A stretch of DNA of 64,000 nt from Lamellibrachia columna (lineage: Eukaryota; Annelida; Polychaeta; Sabellida; Siboglinidae), in assembly GCA_963662155.1 (NCBI GenBank), contig OY759266.1, positions 59,721,010 through 59,785,009 on the forward strand, given 5' to 3'. Position numbers and translations under genes: made by a program. Under the pieces are notes generated by a model that saw only the letters and a list, made by a program, of their open reading frames with translations, did no database searches and was not told the DNA's origin. Below are positions 45,146 to 56,899 of this stretch, in pieces. The number at the start of each line of letters is the position of its first letter. The stretch's first letter is position 1.

Positions 45146-45540
45146 GTATATAAATAAATTAATGTAAAATATATTGGTCACCCAAATATATATATATATG
45201 TTTAATAAAAACCATTTCATTATTCGCGCATTTGTATGTTTTTCACTATTACTTTAATAATTTAAAAAAAATAGCGCACAGCGCACAATAATACTGTAGC
45301 GCACAAGTCAACAGCATTTCGCTAAGCCTAAGGCTAAGACATGCAAACAGTTGAAACTAGCGAAGAATTCGTTAGTCGTTTCGGCCCACGGCGCCCGCTG
45401 GCACTGGTTGCATACACGGATGGTTCAGCCCATGCGAGCGAAAACACTTCACGGGTCACTGGTCGCGCCGTTGGATGGTTCGGCCCATGGTCCGAACCCG
45501 TTTTGGGCCGAAACATCCGACACCCGGCCAGTGCACATGC

Positions 45541-48290
45541 CACAACAAAATCCATTATAGACAGCTCTGACAGTGTCCATTAGTATTCGCTAGGCGTTAT
45601 TGTGACTTTTCTACGCTAACATATAATCTACAAAGTTTAAGGAATTGCTCTAATAATAATGAAGACAAACACATTGTTGACTAGCACCGACAGCACGACT
45701 TCGGATAGCAATACAGAATGATCCCCGAAATCGTAATCCACTCGATTCATTAAGGTACGACAAGAGTTTTTGAGAAATGCGTTACCTGTCTCGTGACTTG
45801 TATGCGTTCCACCGGTAGTTGAAGTATTCAGCAACTTGCGGTTAGTAAGAAACGTCGAGATAAGTAATCGCCGTTAAACGTTGTCCAATGGAAGTGCAAA
45901 TCGACTACAAAAGATCGAACTAGTTCGGGGTCCCCTACAACAACGCGCAGTGACCTCTTTATCACGTGCAGGGACGATTCCTTAACGCGTTGGTATGTGC
46001 TGGGCGAGAGTGAGAACGGAGGCACGCACACGTGAACAACATGTAATTGTGGAAGAAACGTTATCGTGAAAGCTTATTACACTTCCTCACAACCACTATC
46101 ATTATCTGAGCGACGTGCTTGGCAATTTCTGCCAACAAGGGACCTATCAAGTTGTGACGTTTTAATCTCTCAACAAACGTGTTCCCTTAGGCAAAGTCAA
46201 TCGCCCTACAATTTTTTTTCTATCTGGCTTTTACTGTAGTAGAGACGAAGAGCGGGGCGATTTTTTTTGCCTAGTGTTCCCTATGCATCAATCCCATCAT
46301 TAATCCTGACAATAGTCAATACATAAAGACAATTAGTGTCATTGTCAGTTTCTGCACAGTATTTTAGCGTCTACCCCGACCCTGTGTCGATGCAACCATA
46401 ACTAAACTATGTTGATGTTTACACATTTTGTGACAGTCACTTGTCAGTTCGATTAGTTTAGTTACCCACCACATGATGGCAGCACCCAGGGTAATGTAAT
46501 TTAGAGAAGATAGTTAGTGAACTATTATTGCTATGACTATTTGCCCTGTAATTAGTTGTATTTACGGTGTAGGTAGTTGGTTTTATTACTAATGATTCAG
46601 TTGTTTAAACATAAATTTTACCCTAGAGACAGGGGTCACGTGTGGTCAGTGGAAGGGGCCCTGCCCCAGTGGGCCAGGCGTGATTCTACAGTTAATGACA
46701 ACTCTGTTTTGGTAAGTTCCTAAATGATGTTTTCTACCTTATTAAGCAATGTTTTCAATTTATAACTGTATCATACTGTTTGATAGAGAATTGTCCATCT
46801 GTTTATGTCAAGGTATTTACTTTATCAGTTATAATTACTTAGTGGTGACTTTGATTACTAATGTGTGGAAGATCAGGTATAAGTGGTCGTTGGACCTTAG
46901 GGAAGAATGCCCAACAGGGCTTAATGAGATTTTGACCACTTGCAGTCAGTAGCTGGTAAAGTTAAGTTTTGATCATGTTTAGTGGTGCTACTGTTATAGT
47001 TAATATGTTATAAGATGTGATAGACATGGTGCAAGCATAAATTGTGCATGTATATAGGTATTATGTAACTGTCCCTACAGTTAAGCCAGGATCAGTCTGG
47101 TACCCTCTCTCCCTTTGAAGTTACATTGATTAATTGCTCTAGGAGGTGGCTGGGAGAGGGCTGATCTTGAGTATTCCCTAGAGACCTGTAAGTTGAGCAG
47201 TGTCCAAGACTTGCTTGTAAACAACAGTGGAATGACAGCTAGGCTAGTCAGGGCATGCACATGTGAAATCGACAACATTGTTGACTGTTGAATTTATTAT
47301 ATTAAGGGTGTTTTACATGTAGAGTACTAGTATTACATTAATACCTACAAGTATGATTATATATTAGTACTGAATAAGATAACAGGTATTTTACAGACAA
47401 TATTGTGAACAACACCAATGTGTTGGAACTATGGTATTTAACAGATGTTGATTATCATCTTACACTGGACACTATGATATGCAAATAGCTTACTTGTTTG
47501 GTTTTGTATTTGTACAGGCGAACGCAAGTCCTGGCCCACTCCTGATTGTGGCCAGTCGTCTTTTAAGACGTATTTTAAGTCTTATTTTGGGTCGTCTTTA
47601 TTATTGTATTTAATATCATCTGTTCTTTCACCTTTTGTTGTTGTTCTTAAAGCTCTTGCTTTTGGTTGTATTTTGAACTTTCGGTTGACATTTTATACTT
47701 TGATGAGGTACCAAAGTTAGATCAGTAGTGCAAATTGTGCAAGGACTGAGAAACTTGGTTTTGTATAATTTTAGTAGTTAAACTGTAATAAACGCAATAT
47801 TATCTTAAAATTTGCCTTACAGTGGTCTATTCTTAATTTAGGCATAAGCTTACCACCCACAGCCTACATTTTTTTTTAAAGTCCACCACGTCACTATCAG
47901 TTAAACAGCCACCAGGTGAACCCCACAAACCTTGCCGCTTCGAGTGGTTTCACAACCATGGGCCTGGCATATTCTAGACAAATAATTTATAAGTTTATAA
48001 GATTACATATAATGTCTGTTTTTTGTTATTGGGAACATATAATTTAGCAACGCCTGAAGACAGAATTAAGACAGTGGCGTATTATGGATCTCACAAAGGG
48101 GAAGGCCGGGGGGGGGCAAGCTTAATAGTTATACCCATTACTTTACCATGCTACCATGTAGGGCCGAGCGGCGCAATGGAAAAAACTCAAATGGGGGGAG
48201 GGTATGACCCAATGGCCTTCCCCGCAGGCAACAGACAGACGTATTGCAACAATGTATAATTACAGTGTAACAGCGATTCTCTAGAAACGA
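45541..48290. other. Long noncoding stretch, no gene seen
   Basis: No frame over 80 codons has a recognisable motif. A small inverted repeat (taggcaaagtcaatcgccc at 46188-46206 against 46255-46273, 16 of 19 paired) and an AATAAA at about 47788 are the only structures noted. The run ggggggg near 48110 and the T/A homopolymers are simple sequence. Confidence 0.5.
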
Positions 48291-48291
48291 A

Positions 48292-48347
<56 letters not shown>
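48291..48347. repeat. (ACGC)n/(AC)n microsatellite
   Basis: About 11 ACGC units followed by AC units. Confidence 0.97.
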
Positions 48348-48348
<1 letters not shown>

Positions 48349-48512
48349 TAATAAGAATAAGATCTTCCTGACCAGTTGTTATTACTGGTCACAACTGATA
48401 TTAGTGTGTAGGGCAGTCTCTTCTCAAATGTGGGATGTTCTCAAGTCTTTCCATGGTGAAGACTCTTGTGAAAAAGTATTCAGTACTTCGGCTTTGTCAA
48501 AATCAATCTCAG

Positions 48513-48978
48513 TCATTGTCCCATCAAGACGCTTAAGTTAAGATTAGCCACTGGTGAACGAGTCTTCATCTTTGACCTGGCGTACTTGTAGAAAGCTTTG
48601 GGATTGGCCTTAGCTTCCTTGGCTATCAGTCTCTCAAAATCTCGGACTGCCTTTCTCACCTTTGTCTTTACTCTGTTTGATGCCTCAGACTTTCTCTTGA
48701 CTGCCGTGATGGTCTTGGTATTTGTTCTAAAATGTTCATTCCAGTTCCTAGAGGTCATAATTTATCTCATTTCTTCGTAATTTCCTTTGTCATAATTATT
48801 TGAATTTGTCGACCCTAAATTTGGTGGACTTAGTGTAGCAACACAAGTTGAAATTCAGTAGTGAGTGGTGGGTCTTTCCTATTGATTCCAGCTGTACTTG
48901 AGTTTCTCGATCATGCCCTAGCTCTTCGTTGGTGAATATCAGATCCAGTGTGCTTGGCGTGTTGTTTCCTCTATAGGC
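48513..48978 (-). pseudogene. LINE fragment: endonuclease end and linker to RT
   Basis: Read on the minus strand, 48978-48860 gives RGNNTPSTLDLIFTNEEL, the C-terminal motif of APE-type LINE endonucleases. After a frameshift, 48758-48513 gives the linker with KAVRDFERLIAKEAKANPKAFYKYARSK, typical of the segment before the RT of CR1/jockey LINEs. No RT follows. It differs from the intact LINE at 49458-53715, so it belongs to another subfamily. Confidence 0.8.
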
Positions 48979-48981
48979 GAG

Positions 48982-49457
48982 TAGATGTCGAAACTGTAGC
49001 TGTGGTTATCGGTCCATCCGATAGATGGCGACTCCCGCAACAATTCGGCAAATAAATAATCCAGCAGTACGGGGTTTTCGTGAGGGCAGCGACCTTACAA
49101 ATAACACGTTGGCATTGCACCCCGTGGTTGCCACGTTGACAAGACGGAAGTAGCGTCTTCGTTGACTAAACATAGCAAGTGTAGCGACGTGTCTCATTCG
49201 GTGAGTTTGTTATTATACATTTACCGGTAGACTGCTGTGCGTGATAACGGATTGTCGCGGGGTTACATACCCGGAAACATTACAGTAAACTGGGTTCGCT
49301 TCCTCTACTCTTATCCGTAGCGTCAATTCCTACCAGCTGTTGCGTTCGTGCGGGGTCTAGTTGAGATACTGTTGCACAAAACGGAGTGTCTGTACAAGGT
49401 AATCATCACCATCCGCGGCTAGATAACCACGACACTGCTGACTAGAGTCTGAGACAA
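48982..49457. repeat. Interspersed ~500-bp repeat R, copy 1 (interrupted by the LINE)
   Basis: tagatgtcgaaactgtagct to ctgagacaa matches 54803-55286 at about 90%. Its continuation (tcaaccttgtgcatgccatg) lies at 53723-53742, on the other side of the LINE. The only open frames are short and unrecognised. Confidence 0.9.
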
Positions 49458-49537
49458 GATTTGCCATCCAAGCCAAAGGCCCAGATGGCAAATGGACAAG
49501 GAAGCCATTGGCTTATCGAGAGTCCAACAATGTTCAT

Positions 49538-52410
49538 CTACTTATAACCCGCCCTCCTGAGATATGTGTCAACCTTGTTTTTAAACATATTCACGCTGCT
49601 AGCAGTTACACAATCTGTAGACAATTTGTTCCATTCATTTATTGTCCTCTGTGAGAACGAGTGCTTCCTGATGTCCAATCTACATTGATCCTTTACTAAT
49701 TTTACCTCATGTCCTCTAGTTCTGCTATCCTTCTTGAGTGAGAAAAACATATTTCTATCAATATTTTCATACCCATTCAATATCTTAAAAACTTCAATCT
49801 GATCTCCTCTTAACCTCCTTGTCTCTAGAGTTGTTAAACCACATTCTTTCAGGCGTTCTTCATAACTAAGGTCTCTCAGTTCTGGAATCATTTTAGTTGC
49901 TCTCCTTTGTATGCGTTCCAGCGTATCTATATCCTTCTTACGATATGGTCCCCATGCTTGTATACAGTATTCTAAATGAGGTCTAACTATTGCTTTATAA
50001 AGAGGTATAATTAACTTTTTTTCCTTGTATGTTATGTTTCTTCTAATCAGTCCAAGAATTTGATTACCCTTTGAAGCTGCAATACCACACTGCTCTGAAA
50101 CTTTCATATCAGCACTTATTGTAACTCCTAAGTCCTTTTCTTTTACAGTAGTACCCAGAACAGTATCTCCCATTTTATAGTTTACATTCAAGTTCCCATG
50201 TCCTGTATGTAGGCATTTACATTTCCCAAAATTGAACAACATCTGCCATTTCTCAGACCATTTCACTAATCTGTCTAGATCGTTTTGTAAATGTTGTTTA
50301 TCACCATCAGTATTAACCTTTCTAAACAGTTTTGTGTCATCCGCAAATTTCAGTACGTTACTTGTTATACTGTCGTCCAAGTCATTGATATAAATTAAGA
50401 ATAATATAGGTCCTAATACTGATCCTTGAGGTACCCCACTCAAAACCGATTTCCAATTTGAAACTTCTCCATCTACTACAACTCGTTGTCTTCTGTCAGT
50501 CAGCCATTGTTCTATCCAGTCAGTTATGCTATCCCCGACACCATGGGCTTTTAATTTAAGTAGTAATCTTTGATGTGGCACTTTGTCAAAAGCTTTCTGA
50601 AAATCTAAGTAGATAATATCTACTGGCGATCCCACGTCTATCCACTTAGTGATTTCTTCCAAAAAACATAACATATTTGTTAAGCATGACCTCGCTTTAA
50701 GGAATCCATGTTGAGATGAATTTAATAATTTTTGCTTAACGAGGAATTCCACCATATGGTCTTTAATTAACCTTTCTAATAATTTACAAATCACTGACGT
50801 TAAACTCACTGGTCTGTAAATCTCTGACTTATTTCTCGAACCCTTTTTAAATAATGGTATGATGTTTGCTTCTTTCCATTCAAACGGAACAACTCCCTCT
50901 TTTAATGACAAGTTGAATACTCTTGCAAGTGGTATACTGATTTGTTCTACTGTTTCCATTAGTAATTTTGGAGGAATCCCATCCACTCCCGGTGATTTGT
51001 TATCCTTCATTGCCTTTATTTTCTTAGCTACCAATTCTGGAGTTACAACTAACGGACCTAAATAGTCAGATTTAGCCCCCTGAAATTTAGCATCAGCAAC
51101 TGGTAATGAACTAATATCTTCTTTGGTAAACACTGAACTGAAGTAACCATTTAGGTCTTCTGCCATTAAAAACCCCTGTGATATTATATTTCCAGCACTG
51201 TCTTCTAGAGGTCCAACCTTGTCTTGTACGTTTTGTTTACTCCTGACATATGCATAAAAACTCTTGCTGTCATTTTTTATGTTACATGCTAGTTTTTGCT
51301 CATAGCTTCTTTTAGATTGTCCGATTTCAGTTGTAGCTGCATTAAGTGCCTCTTTGTATTTTGCATAGTCTTCGTCCTTTCTGGTACGCCTATAAACCCT
51401 CCACATAGTTTGTTTTAGCATTATTTTTCTAATAGCCTCTTTTGACAAGTGTTTCTTTCTACACCGTTTTCCTTGTTTTTGGAAGGGAACAAATTTATCG
51501 ATGATACTCTCAATTTCATATTTTAGAATATTCCAACATTCAATTGCGGTCTTATTCATCAGCATGTTATTCCAATCTAGCTTTGCTAAGTATTTTCTCA
51601 TATCTTTGTAGTTACCTTTGTGGAAGTTTCTCTTGTACGTTTTCTTATTTTTACTTTCTGATTTTACATTGATGTCAAAATGTATTTGATTATGGTCACT
51701 ATTACCCAATGGTTCAAATATTTTTACATTGTCCACTAATTCTTTTTGTGATGACAAAACTATATCTAATACATTTTCTCCCCTGGTTGGTTCTAGTACG
51801 TGCTGAGTAAGAAAGCTATCCTGGATTAAAAATAGAAATTGTTGGTCCTCAATCCCTGTGCTCTCTAGAGAATTCCATTGTATGTGTCCATGGTTAAAAT
51901 CTCCCATTATGATACATTCCCCTTTACTAACTTCCTTTATAGCGTTTTTATTTTTGTGTTGTCCTGTTCGTTTATGTTTGGACTTCGGTAAACTAATCCA
52001 ATAGTTATTTTTGAATTTCCTGAAACAATTTTGCACCAAACAGCTTCATCGCAATCTGCTTCCCTTTCTAGTTTTATTTCATCAGCCTGAATAGATTCTT
52101 TAACATATAAAATAACTCCCCAGCCCCTTCTTCCTATTCGATCTTTCCTAAACATTACATATCCTGTCAGTCCTAATTCAGCATCTGTTATATCTATGTT
52201 GGCCCATGATTCAGTTATACCAATTATGTGAGGGTCAATATCTTCTACCATAATGTTTAATTCGTTTTTCTTATTTACTATGCTCCTTGCATTTAAACAT
52301 ACGCATCTATAACCTTTTTCAGAGATGTTTTTCGGATGATTTGATATTGGTTTATCTGTGCTAGTGGCATCTTGTTCTGCTTGAGACACCTCTAGGTAAC
52401 CCCCCTGCAC
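49538..52410 (-). pseudogene. LINE ORF2: APE endonuclease and reverse transcriptase, one frameshift
   Basis: The start at 52410 lies 18 bp after ORF1. The endonuclease begins VCLNARSIVNKKNEL, IIGITESW and IGLVYRSP. Then an indel in an A-rich run (about 51942-51955) moves the reading to the frame that is open from 52039 to 49538, where IMGDFNHGHIQW and the SDH box (SDHNQIHF) complete the endonuclease. RT follows with SPGVDGIPPKLL, YRPVSLTSVICKLLER, QHGFLKARSCLTN, YLDFQKAFDKVPH, SGVPQGSVLGPILFLIYINDL and the catalytic FADDTK (about 50340), plus a thumb/C-terminal region ending WNKLSTDCV...FKNKVD. The frameshift is the only lesion seen, making this the youngest element in the window. Confidence 0.92.
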
Positions 52411-52428
52411 TTCTAGTTTAAAGAATGT

Positions 52429-53577
52429 TTAAATATTTGTCATTGTACCCAAGTCACTATCTACTGCTGCTGAAAGTTTGTCCGCGAATACTGCCGCCCC
52501 CTTTCCACTTAAATGAAGCCCATCCTTCATGTACATATCAGCCCTCCCAACAAAACTTCCCCATAAATCCACAAATCCAACTTCCTCTTCCCTACATAGC
52601 TTCTGGACTAACATGTTAATTGCCATCCCCCGACAATTTCGATATTTGTGACCCCTCCTGCCCATTACAGGTAAAATCCCTGACAGTATTACCTGCTCAA
52701 CCCGCGTCTGTTTTAGTGTTCTGACCAACTGCCTATATTTCCTAACTATGGCAGTTATACCCTCCCTCTCTACGTTGTTTGTCCCTACGTGTACTAAAAC
52801 AGATCCACCCTTACCCGAGCCTACGATGTTTTTTACCCTCTGAGTTATCGCCTCTATTTTGGCTCCAGGCAAGCAGACCACCACATCATCTCCCTTGTTT
52901 AAGACTCTGTCGGTCTTCCTAACTATCGAATCCCCCACAAACACCCTCACTCTCTTCCTCACCCCCTCTATCACTGCTGCAGAATAACTCTTCTGTTCGA
53001 TCCCCTCCATCACATTCTGTCCTGACCCCTTCGCTCCTGTCTCCCCCACTTCCCACTCCTTTGCTCTTGTCTCTCCCACTCCCAACTCTTTCACTCCGGT
53101 TGTTTTCCCTCCCATCTCCCCCACTCCCTTCTCCTTCCCTCCTGTCTCCCCTACTCCCCTCTCCTTCACTCCGGTTGTCTTCCCTCCCGTTCCTTTCCTT
53201 CCCGTCTCCTTACGTCCTGTCTCCCTACGACCTGTCACCTTCCCTCCTCTCAGCTTCCTCCCAGGCTGTGGTGAGCTCTCCCTGGCATCTCTTGTGTCTT
53301 TCCCCACTTTATCATCTACTGTTCCCCCACGGGAACTACTGGCACAACCCCCCAGTTCCCTTCCCACCATTGCCACAACGAGCAGCCTCAGCTCATCCAA
53401 CTCCACCTCTAGTTCCTTCATCTTCGTACATCCCCTACACTCAAAACTAAAACTATCTGCCTGGACCTCAGTCCAGGACTTCTCGCACCCAGACTTGACG
53501 AAGTCCACCCAGTTACTGCAACTGCCACAAATTAAGTGCCTTGTGGCCTTTAACTGCCGTTTGCACGGCGCCATCAT
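52429..53577 (-). CDS. LINE ORF1: zinc-finger head, low-complexity linker, SGNH esterase-like domain
   Basis: 382 codons, open. Residues 1-60 have a Cys-rich cluster (ICGSC, GC, ECRGC) like the PHD-type fingers of CR1 ORF1. A short coiled coil (KELEVELDELRLL) follows. Residues about 110-185 are a Gly/Lys/Thr/Glu repeat region. Residues about 210-375 form an SGNH/GDSL-type esterase: VRVFVGDSIVR (catalytic Ser in GDS), VLVHVGTNNVE, ILSGILPV and DGLHLSGKGAAVFA (catalytic Asp and His in DGLH). An esterase in ORF1 is known from CR1-clade LINEs, and all catalytic positions are present. ORF1 probably binds the element RNA, and the esterase role is unsettled. Confidence 0.87.
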   Translation of the reverse strand: MMAPCKRQLKATRHLICGSCSNWVDFVKSGCEKSWTEVQADSFSFECRGCTKMKELEVELDELRLLVVAMVGRELGGCASSSRGGTVDDKVGKDTRDARESSPQPGRKLRGGKVTGRRETGRKETGRKGTGGKTTGVKERGVGETGGKEKGVGEMGGKTTGVKELGVGETRAKEWEVGETGAKGSGQNVMEGIEQKSYSAAVIEGVRKRVRVFVGDSIVRKTDRVLNKGDDVVVCLPGAKIEAITQRVKNIVGSGKGGSVLVHVGTNNVEREGITAIVRKYRQLVRTLKQTRVEQVILSGILPVMGRRGHKYRNCRGMAINMLVQKLCREEEVGFVDLWGSFVGRADMYMKDGLHLSGKGAAVFADKLSAAVDSDLGTMTNI

Positions 53578-53741
53578 ACAATTTAGTTTTAATTAGTTTG
53601 CTACGTTAGCCTTGAATAAGGCTGTTTTTGTGATCAAAAGAACACTTTAGGCTAATATACTTGCTAACTGTGTCTTCTATTAACCTTGCATGAGAAAAAA
53701 AACCTGCCACCTAGCGAGACAATCAACCTTGTGCATGCCAT

Positions 53742-54590
53742 GTGGGTCTCCCTCTTTCCTTACTGTGGGTCTCCCTCTTTCCTCACTGTGGGTCTCCCTC
53801 TTTCCTCACTGTGGGTCTCCGTCTTTCCTCACTGTGAGTCTCCCTCGTTCCTCACTGTGGGTCGTCCTCTTTCCTTACTGTGGGTCTCCCTCTTTCCTTA
53901 CTGTGGGTCTCCCTCTTTCCTTACTGTGGGTCTCCCTCTTTCCTTACTGTGGGTCTCCCTCTTTCCTTACTGTGGGTCTCCCTCTTTCCTTACTGTGGGT
54001 CTCCCTCTTTCCTTACTGTGGGTCTCCCTCTTTCCTCACTGTGGGTCTCCCTCTTTCCTCACTGTGGGTCTCCCTCTTTCCTTACTGTGGGTCTCCCTCT
54101 TTCCTTACTGTGGGTCTCCCTCTTTCCTTACTGTGGGTATCCCTCTTTCCTTACTGTGGGTCTTCCTCTTTCCTTACTGTGGGTCTCTCTCTTTCCTTAC
54201 TGTGGGTCTCCCTCTTTCCTTACTGTGGGTATCCCTCTTTCCTTACTGTGGGTCTCCCTCTTTCCTTACTGTGGGTCTTCCTCTTTCCTTACTGTGGGTC
54301 TTCCTCTTTCCTTACTGTGGGTATCCCTCTTTCCTTACTGTGGGTCTCCCTCTTTCCTCACTGTGGGTCTCCCTCTTTCCTCACTGTGGGTCTCCCTCTT
54401 TCCTCACTGTGGGTCTCCCTCTTTCCTCACTGTGGGTCTCCCTCTTTCCTTACTGTGGGTCTCCCTCTTTCCTTACTGTGGGTCTTCCTCTTTCCTTACT
54501 GTGGGTCTCCCTCTTTCCTTACTGTGGGTATCCCTCTTTCCTTACTGTGGGTCTCCCTCTTTCCTTGCTGTGGGTCTTCCTCCTCCCTTT
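53742..54590. repeat. 23-bp minisatellite (about 36 copies)
   Basis: The unit gtgggtctccctctttcctt act repeats with few variants (cctcact, tatccc, tcttcc). It starts 20 bp beyond the right LINE target duplication, inside repeat R copy 1. All three plus frames are open and give 23-residue-period artefacts. Confidence 0.96.
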
Positions 54591-54802
54591 TGTGACACCT
54601 ACACTTACGAATGGACATTTGTAAGGCTACTGATAAACCTTTTATAATTCGCCCATATCTTAGCTGTATAGTACAACATAGTTTATTCCTCTATACTCGG
54701 GGCATCTACAGTAATATAAGGAGATAAAGGTGTTCGTAGTTGTATGTTGCCAAGATAGTGCCTAGTCATAAGATTAGGTCGCGAAATGATGGCACTGTAC
54801 AA
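54591..54802. other. No gene seen
   Basis: Short spacer between the minisatellite and repeat R copy 2. Confidence 0.45.
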
Positions 54803-55310
54803 TAGATGTCGAAACTGTAACTGTCCGTCTGATAGATGGCGACTCCCGCAGCAATTCGGTAAATAAAAAAATAATCGAGCAGTTCGTGTTTTTTGTGAGT
54901 GCAGCGACGATGCAAATAATTGGCATTGCACCCCTGGATGCCGCGTTGACAAGACGCAAGTAGCCAGGTGATAGCGTCTTCGTTGACTAAACATAGCAAG
55001 TGTAGCGACGTGTCTCATTCGGTGAGTTGGTTATTATACATTTACCGGTAGATTGCTGTGCGTGATAACGGATTGTTGCGGGGTTACATACCCGGAAACA
55101 TTACAGTAAACACGGTTTGCGTCCTTTTTATATAGATATATATCCGTAACGTCAATTCCTACCAGCTGTTGCGTTCGTGCGGGGTATAGTTGAGAAACTG
55201 TTGCATAAAACGGAGTGTCTGTACAAGGTAATCGTCACCACCCGCGGCTAGATAACCACGACACAGCTGACTAGTGTCTGAGACAATCAACCGTGTGCAT
55301 GACATGCCAT
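54803..55310. repeat. Interspersed repeat R, copy 2 (uninterrupted)
   Basis: Same ~500-bp sequence as copy 1, continuous through gagacaatcaaccgtgtgca, so it represents the state before LINE insertion. Confidence 0.9.
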
Positions 55311-56899
55311 GCATGGTATTGGTAAGATAACTACATCTAGACGAATTAATGTGTACCGATGCGATGCTACTACGTGTGATTGACTGAACTTGGTCATGCA
55401 ATGTGTCGACGAAAATGTATTATACAGCAACGTTTTTGTGTTGATGCTATATATAAACCACCATATACACCACCACATAATACCACTGTATAGTTATTGT
55501 GCTATAAAAATTAACAAACATTTACATGTTCTTGTGTGACACACAGGGTCAGGTCAAACTAGAGTTACACAGCTAAAATAAAAGCTTGGTTATATTTACA
55601 GCACTTAAACAAATTAATTACAGTTACAATTACACAACTTAAGAATAATTACAATTACACCACTTAAAAAATCAAATATTAATGTTTCATAAAGAATCAA
55701 TTGTATTAGTTCAAAGATTGAATACAAGTACATTGTTTTTTAAAGAAGATCGCACTATGTACAATTATATACTGGGTATTTTGTGCATTCTCACTGGCAG
55801 GGTGAGTTCAGTGGCAATTGTCAGTTACAACTACAATTGAACCCAGCTATGGTGACATGTGTTCAGGTCTGGGGTCAATTACATTACAATGTAATCTATT
55901 ACTATTATTATTACTATAAATACTATCCATCCATCTATTGATGAATATTCGCATTATACATGATCACGAGAATGCCCAATCCTTTGGTTTTGTTGCGCCA
56001 CTGAGCTCAGATTTTCTGAGGATACCAAAGAAGTCATTTTAATATTATTATTATTATTTGAAACAATTTAATCATTACTATTACTATTATAATAACAATG
56101 TAAGTGAACCCCGGCCTGTACTGCATGGTTATACCACTGTCATTACCCAGACCATAGAATATGTCAATGGATCATGGACTCACATTTATACCAACATGTT
56201 GCTACATTTGACAGGTGCCATCTCAGACACACTTCTACCTTATCCACCACAACACAAAGTTGATGTTAGTGTTTCTTTTTCACCATTTTACTGTGTATGT
56301 TCATTGTAAATTGCCTTTGTAATATTGGCTTGATATGTTTTGGTGCTACTACATTAATATTTAATGGTTGAATACTCGAGAATACAATGATACATGTATG
56401 TGTCCACGTAGGTAATGCACACAAAAGTCAAGATGATATAAAATGGAATAATTTTTTTAACACACATTCAGTACCAGGTATGTTATGACGAGAGCATTAA
56501 GTGCTCCATATCCTTATCTATTGTTGCCATATGCTGAAGACCTCTTCAAGCACTGATTTAACCTGCTAATAAAATAATGCATTGTGGGTAGCTGCAACAC
56601 AACTCCACAATGATTTATCAAAGATCTCATTTTATTTTTGTATTTAAGACGTAAATGTAATTTCATTAGATACTATGCAAACAAGTCATGTTTATTTAGG
56701 TAATTAGAACCGGGCTAAGACTATCAGTTTCATTAGGTTTTGTGTGCATACAACTTTTCATCAATCAGCCTTCCATCTGTATATTGACATAACCAGTAAT
56801 TTGAACTGATTTGGTCAACAGTGAAAGCTGTCAAGCGATCTGATTTGCTGACAGAGAAGAAGATGCTCCAACTATCCTATTCCTCAAGTCTGAAGGAGA
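55311..56899. other. No gene seen
   Basis: AT-rich. Short ATT-rich runs are at 55900-55925 and 56040-56095. The longest open frame (56058-56309) has no recognisable motif. Confidence 0.5.

Larger units (their letters stand above)
44132..45535. mobile_element. Foldback-type element with GGGCCGAA motifs
   Basis: Outer inverted repeats match over about 34 bp with two mismatches: gggtgtcagatgtttcggcc at 44138 and its complement ending at 45524. Nested inside is a 731-bp near-palindrome (44175-44905) with arms of about 290 bp and a spacer of about 140 bp. The octamer gggccgaa or ttcggccc occurs at least 13 times across the element, in both orientations. No coding capacity. Structure and lack of ORFs fit a foldback or large MITE-like DNA transposon; the target duplication could not be decided. 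Confidence 0.75.
49458..53715 (-). mobile_element. Nearly intact CR1-like LINE
   Basis: Full-length two-ORF LINE on the minus strand, 4,258 bp, bounded by the 7-bp target duplication gagacaa (49451-49457 and 53716-53722). The uninterrupted target is present in repeat R copy 2 (gagacaa at 55280-55286). The 3' end carries an inverted repeat (atttgccatc and gatggcaaat, plus strand 49459-49498). Confidence 0.93.

Noticed and set aside
46188..46273. Small inverted repeat as a MITE
   Set aside because: Arms are 19 bp with three mismatches, partly due to homopolymers. No target duplication found.
48266..48347. Possible solo copy of the Gypsy-2 LTR (tgtaacag followed by GCAC repeats)
   Set aside because: Only eight bases and the microsatellite are shared. 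The rest of the LTR, including its end, is absent.
51937..52039. Programmed frameshift in LINE ORF2
   Set aside because: The shift lies in the middle of the endonuclease domain in an A-rich run. CR1-type LINEs do not use a frameshift there, so a simple indel or sequencing error is more likely.
53686..54647. Three overlapping plus-strand frames of 255-312 codons, hydrophobic and repeat-rich
   Set aside because: 23-bp minisatellite open in all frames. The hydrophobic pattern is a consequence of the C/T-rich unit, not membrane segments.
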